Assembly: GCF_027744825.2 (NCBI RefSeq)
Contig: NC_071334.1
Span: 57,824,937-57,888,936 of the forward strand
Length of the DNA: 64,000 bases
Source: Synchiropus splendidus
Taxonomy: Eukaryota; Chordata; Actinopteri; Syngnathiformes; Callionymidae
Reading direction: 5' to 3'
In this document: positions 62,261-64,000 of the stretch, one piece after another
How positions within the stretch are numbered: the stretch's first letter is position 1
Layout of the letters: each line of letters starts with the position of its first letter
Translations under genes and position numbers: made by a program
Notes under the pieces: generated by a model
Told to the model about the DNA's origin: nothing
The model's database searches: none
The model's input: the letters and a program-made list of their open reading frames with translations, nothing else

Positions 62261-64000
62261 CACCTGCCGGTAGAGAAGCGCAATGCACTCTGAAGGGTTT
62301 CTGGCAGAAGGTCTTAGTCAGGTGTAAAACATCTTTCACTGCACAAACTCAGTCACAAGGCTCAGTTGAAATGCAACCCGTTTGCACTTATGACTTCAAG
62401 GGTGCATGTATATATAGATGAAATGTTTAATTTCGAACCAGTTTCATTTTTGCTTTAAATAACGTACAAAAATAAATCTTATTTAAGACTAAGACGTATT
62501 TTACATGGCGTATTTCCAATCTCAGCTGTCATAAGTGCAATTTCGCAATCTGTAACTATGTAAACATTCCCCGTATTTTACACCATTTAAATTCCATTTT
62601 ATTTATTATTTTCATTGAGCAGGTGCAAAGGCTGAGACAGAAAATACAGATCAGTAAGAACATACTGAACAGAGAAAGAGTTCTTGCATAGACACAGTAA
62701 CTGTCTCGTCTGTTTCTAAAAGACTGTTTGCGTCATGTTGAGGTTTCAGGAGCAGATGTGCAGTCGAGCGACAGTTCATATTATGGAGATTTCATAAGAA
62801 ATTCACTCTGGACATTTGAACATTTCCAGGTTTATTATTTAAAAATGTGTTGCCTCTTGGCCAGTGGTACAAATGTGCAGGCTTCCTTCCCTCACCGACA
62901 CTGAACTTCATTATATGCTTTAAAATAAAACATTTCATACAATCTCTTAAATAAACTGTCCTATAGTAAAACAATGGAGACTCCTCATTGACCAGCCCTT
63001 TCAACTGCAACCTCAGTAGTCACATGACAACATGAATGAATCAATTGAAAGAAAAACAGGTTATATTGAGTTTTGTTTAGGATCAGTTAAATATCTTTGG
63101 GTTAAAATGGCGGCCTTTAAAATGAAAAACAAACAGAAGAACCAGGGGCTAACAAGACATTTATATGGTGGTGGAAAAGAAAGAGTTCAATAATTCTTCA
63201 CTTTCAGATATAGCGATTTGGGAAGGGCATGAAGCCACATTGGAATTATGCGACGGTAATTTCAGGAAGACTGTAATAACCCATGTTTAAGATTGGTTTA
63301 ACTATTTTTAAAAAATCCTTTGATTTCTCATTTCACTTTTTCCAAACATCATAGTGAGTCACATAAAATAAAGGTTGACTATTAACCAGTATGTTTCTCG
63401 TTGAATATTGCTACTACAGGGCTGTGTTCATGTTTCTAGGTAAACAATATTAACCTCCTGGATGCTCTTCCCAACAAAAGCCTTTTGAAATGTGGGTGAG
63501 AGCAAGAACCACTTGACTAAGTGCGATGAAGTTTTAAAATAAATAACTCAGTATTAAGGATATATATGCAGTAAAATGACCAGTTTGTCAGAAGTAACCG
63601 ATGACATCTCAGTCACACTATTGTGGATATTACATTGATAATTTTTAGCATTTCGTTCAAGGAAAATCTTTGGAACGTTTGATGCCGGACAGAAAGAGAA
63701 GCTCCATGTGGTGTTCATGGCGAAAGCGCTCCTGGCATGTGGTTCTCAGCAGCAGTAGTGGTGGTGGCGGCGCTGCAATGAGGCATTTGCATTAAATATC
63801 TTTTTGTTATGGTAACATATAAAGAGCTGATATTTTGTTGTGTCACAGTCATGGCAGTTCCTAAAGCTACCACTGTGCTCATGTATTTTCCTGATGACAA
63901 CACTTCCATGTTGTTTGTTCATGTGAAGAAGACTAAAAGTTGCATCTAAATTGAAAGAATTAAGTATTAAAAGTGATGTGCCATGTCCTTCTTGTCCACT
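62261..64000. other. Non-coding sequence upstream of sowahb: no gene seen
   Basis: AT-rich, repeat-poor sequence with no recognisable exon. On the minus strand overlapping AATAAA hexamers (62598-62607) could end the 3' UTR of a further minus-strand gene beyond 64000, but nothing else supports this. The ORFs here are short and lack domains. Confidence 0.55.

Overview
This window is nuclear DNA of a vertebrate, almost certainly a ray-finned (teleost) fish. The genes have GT-AG introns. The protein-coding content is a small part of the 64 kb. The dispersed repeats are of kinds typical of teleost genomes: Rex1-like LINE fragments, hAT-type and TA-target MITEs, and long (TG)n, (TA)n and (AAT)n tracts. 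There is no bacterial, viral or organellar gene content, no CRISPR array, and no RNA gene that I can support.

Two genes can be reconstructed, both on the minus strand and in the same orientation. (1) The 5' part of an Eph receptor tyrosine kinase, best matched to EphA5. Exon 1 (signal peptide, 18906-19005), exon 2 (13922-13986) and exon 3 (ligand-binding domain, 7280-8000) join in phase 1, 0 and 1. The rest of the receptor lies beyond position 1. Exon 1 sits in a CpG-rich promoter with two upstream ATGs. (2) A complete five-exon SOWAH-family ankyrin-repeat gene, best matched to SOWAHB. Its exons (61031-62141, 60522-60767, 59872-60227, 59619-59806 and 56962-57418) give one open frame of 785 codons plus stop.

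Layout: 1-19250, first three exons and large introns of epha5; 19.3-56.7 kb, a gene-free stretch of about 37.5 kb with transposon remnants and simple repeats; 56.7-62.26 kb, sowahb with its poly(A) signal and promoter; 62.26-64 kb, AT-rich non-coding sequence. EPHA5 and SOWAHB are both on human chromosome 4 as I recall, so their linkage here may be a fragment of ancestral synteny.

I found no undescribed multi-gene system. The observations most worth checking are an acidic expansion of about 18 residues in a loop of the EphA5 ligand-binding domain, an upstream ORF before the epha5 start, a multi-exon sowahb, an interstitial telomere repeat inside an epha5 intron, a MITE with a second repeat nested inside it, and a decayed LINE that still has a perfect 17-bp target-site duplication.
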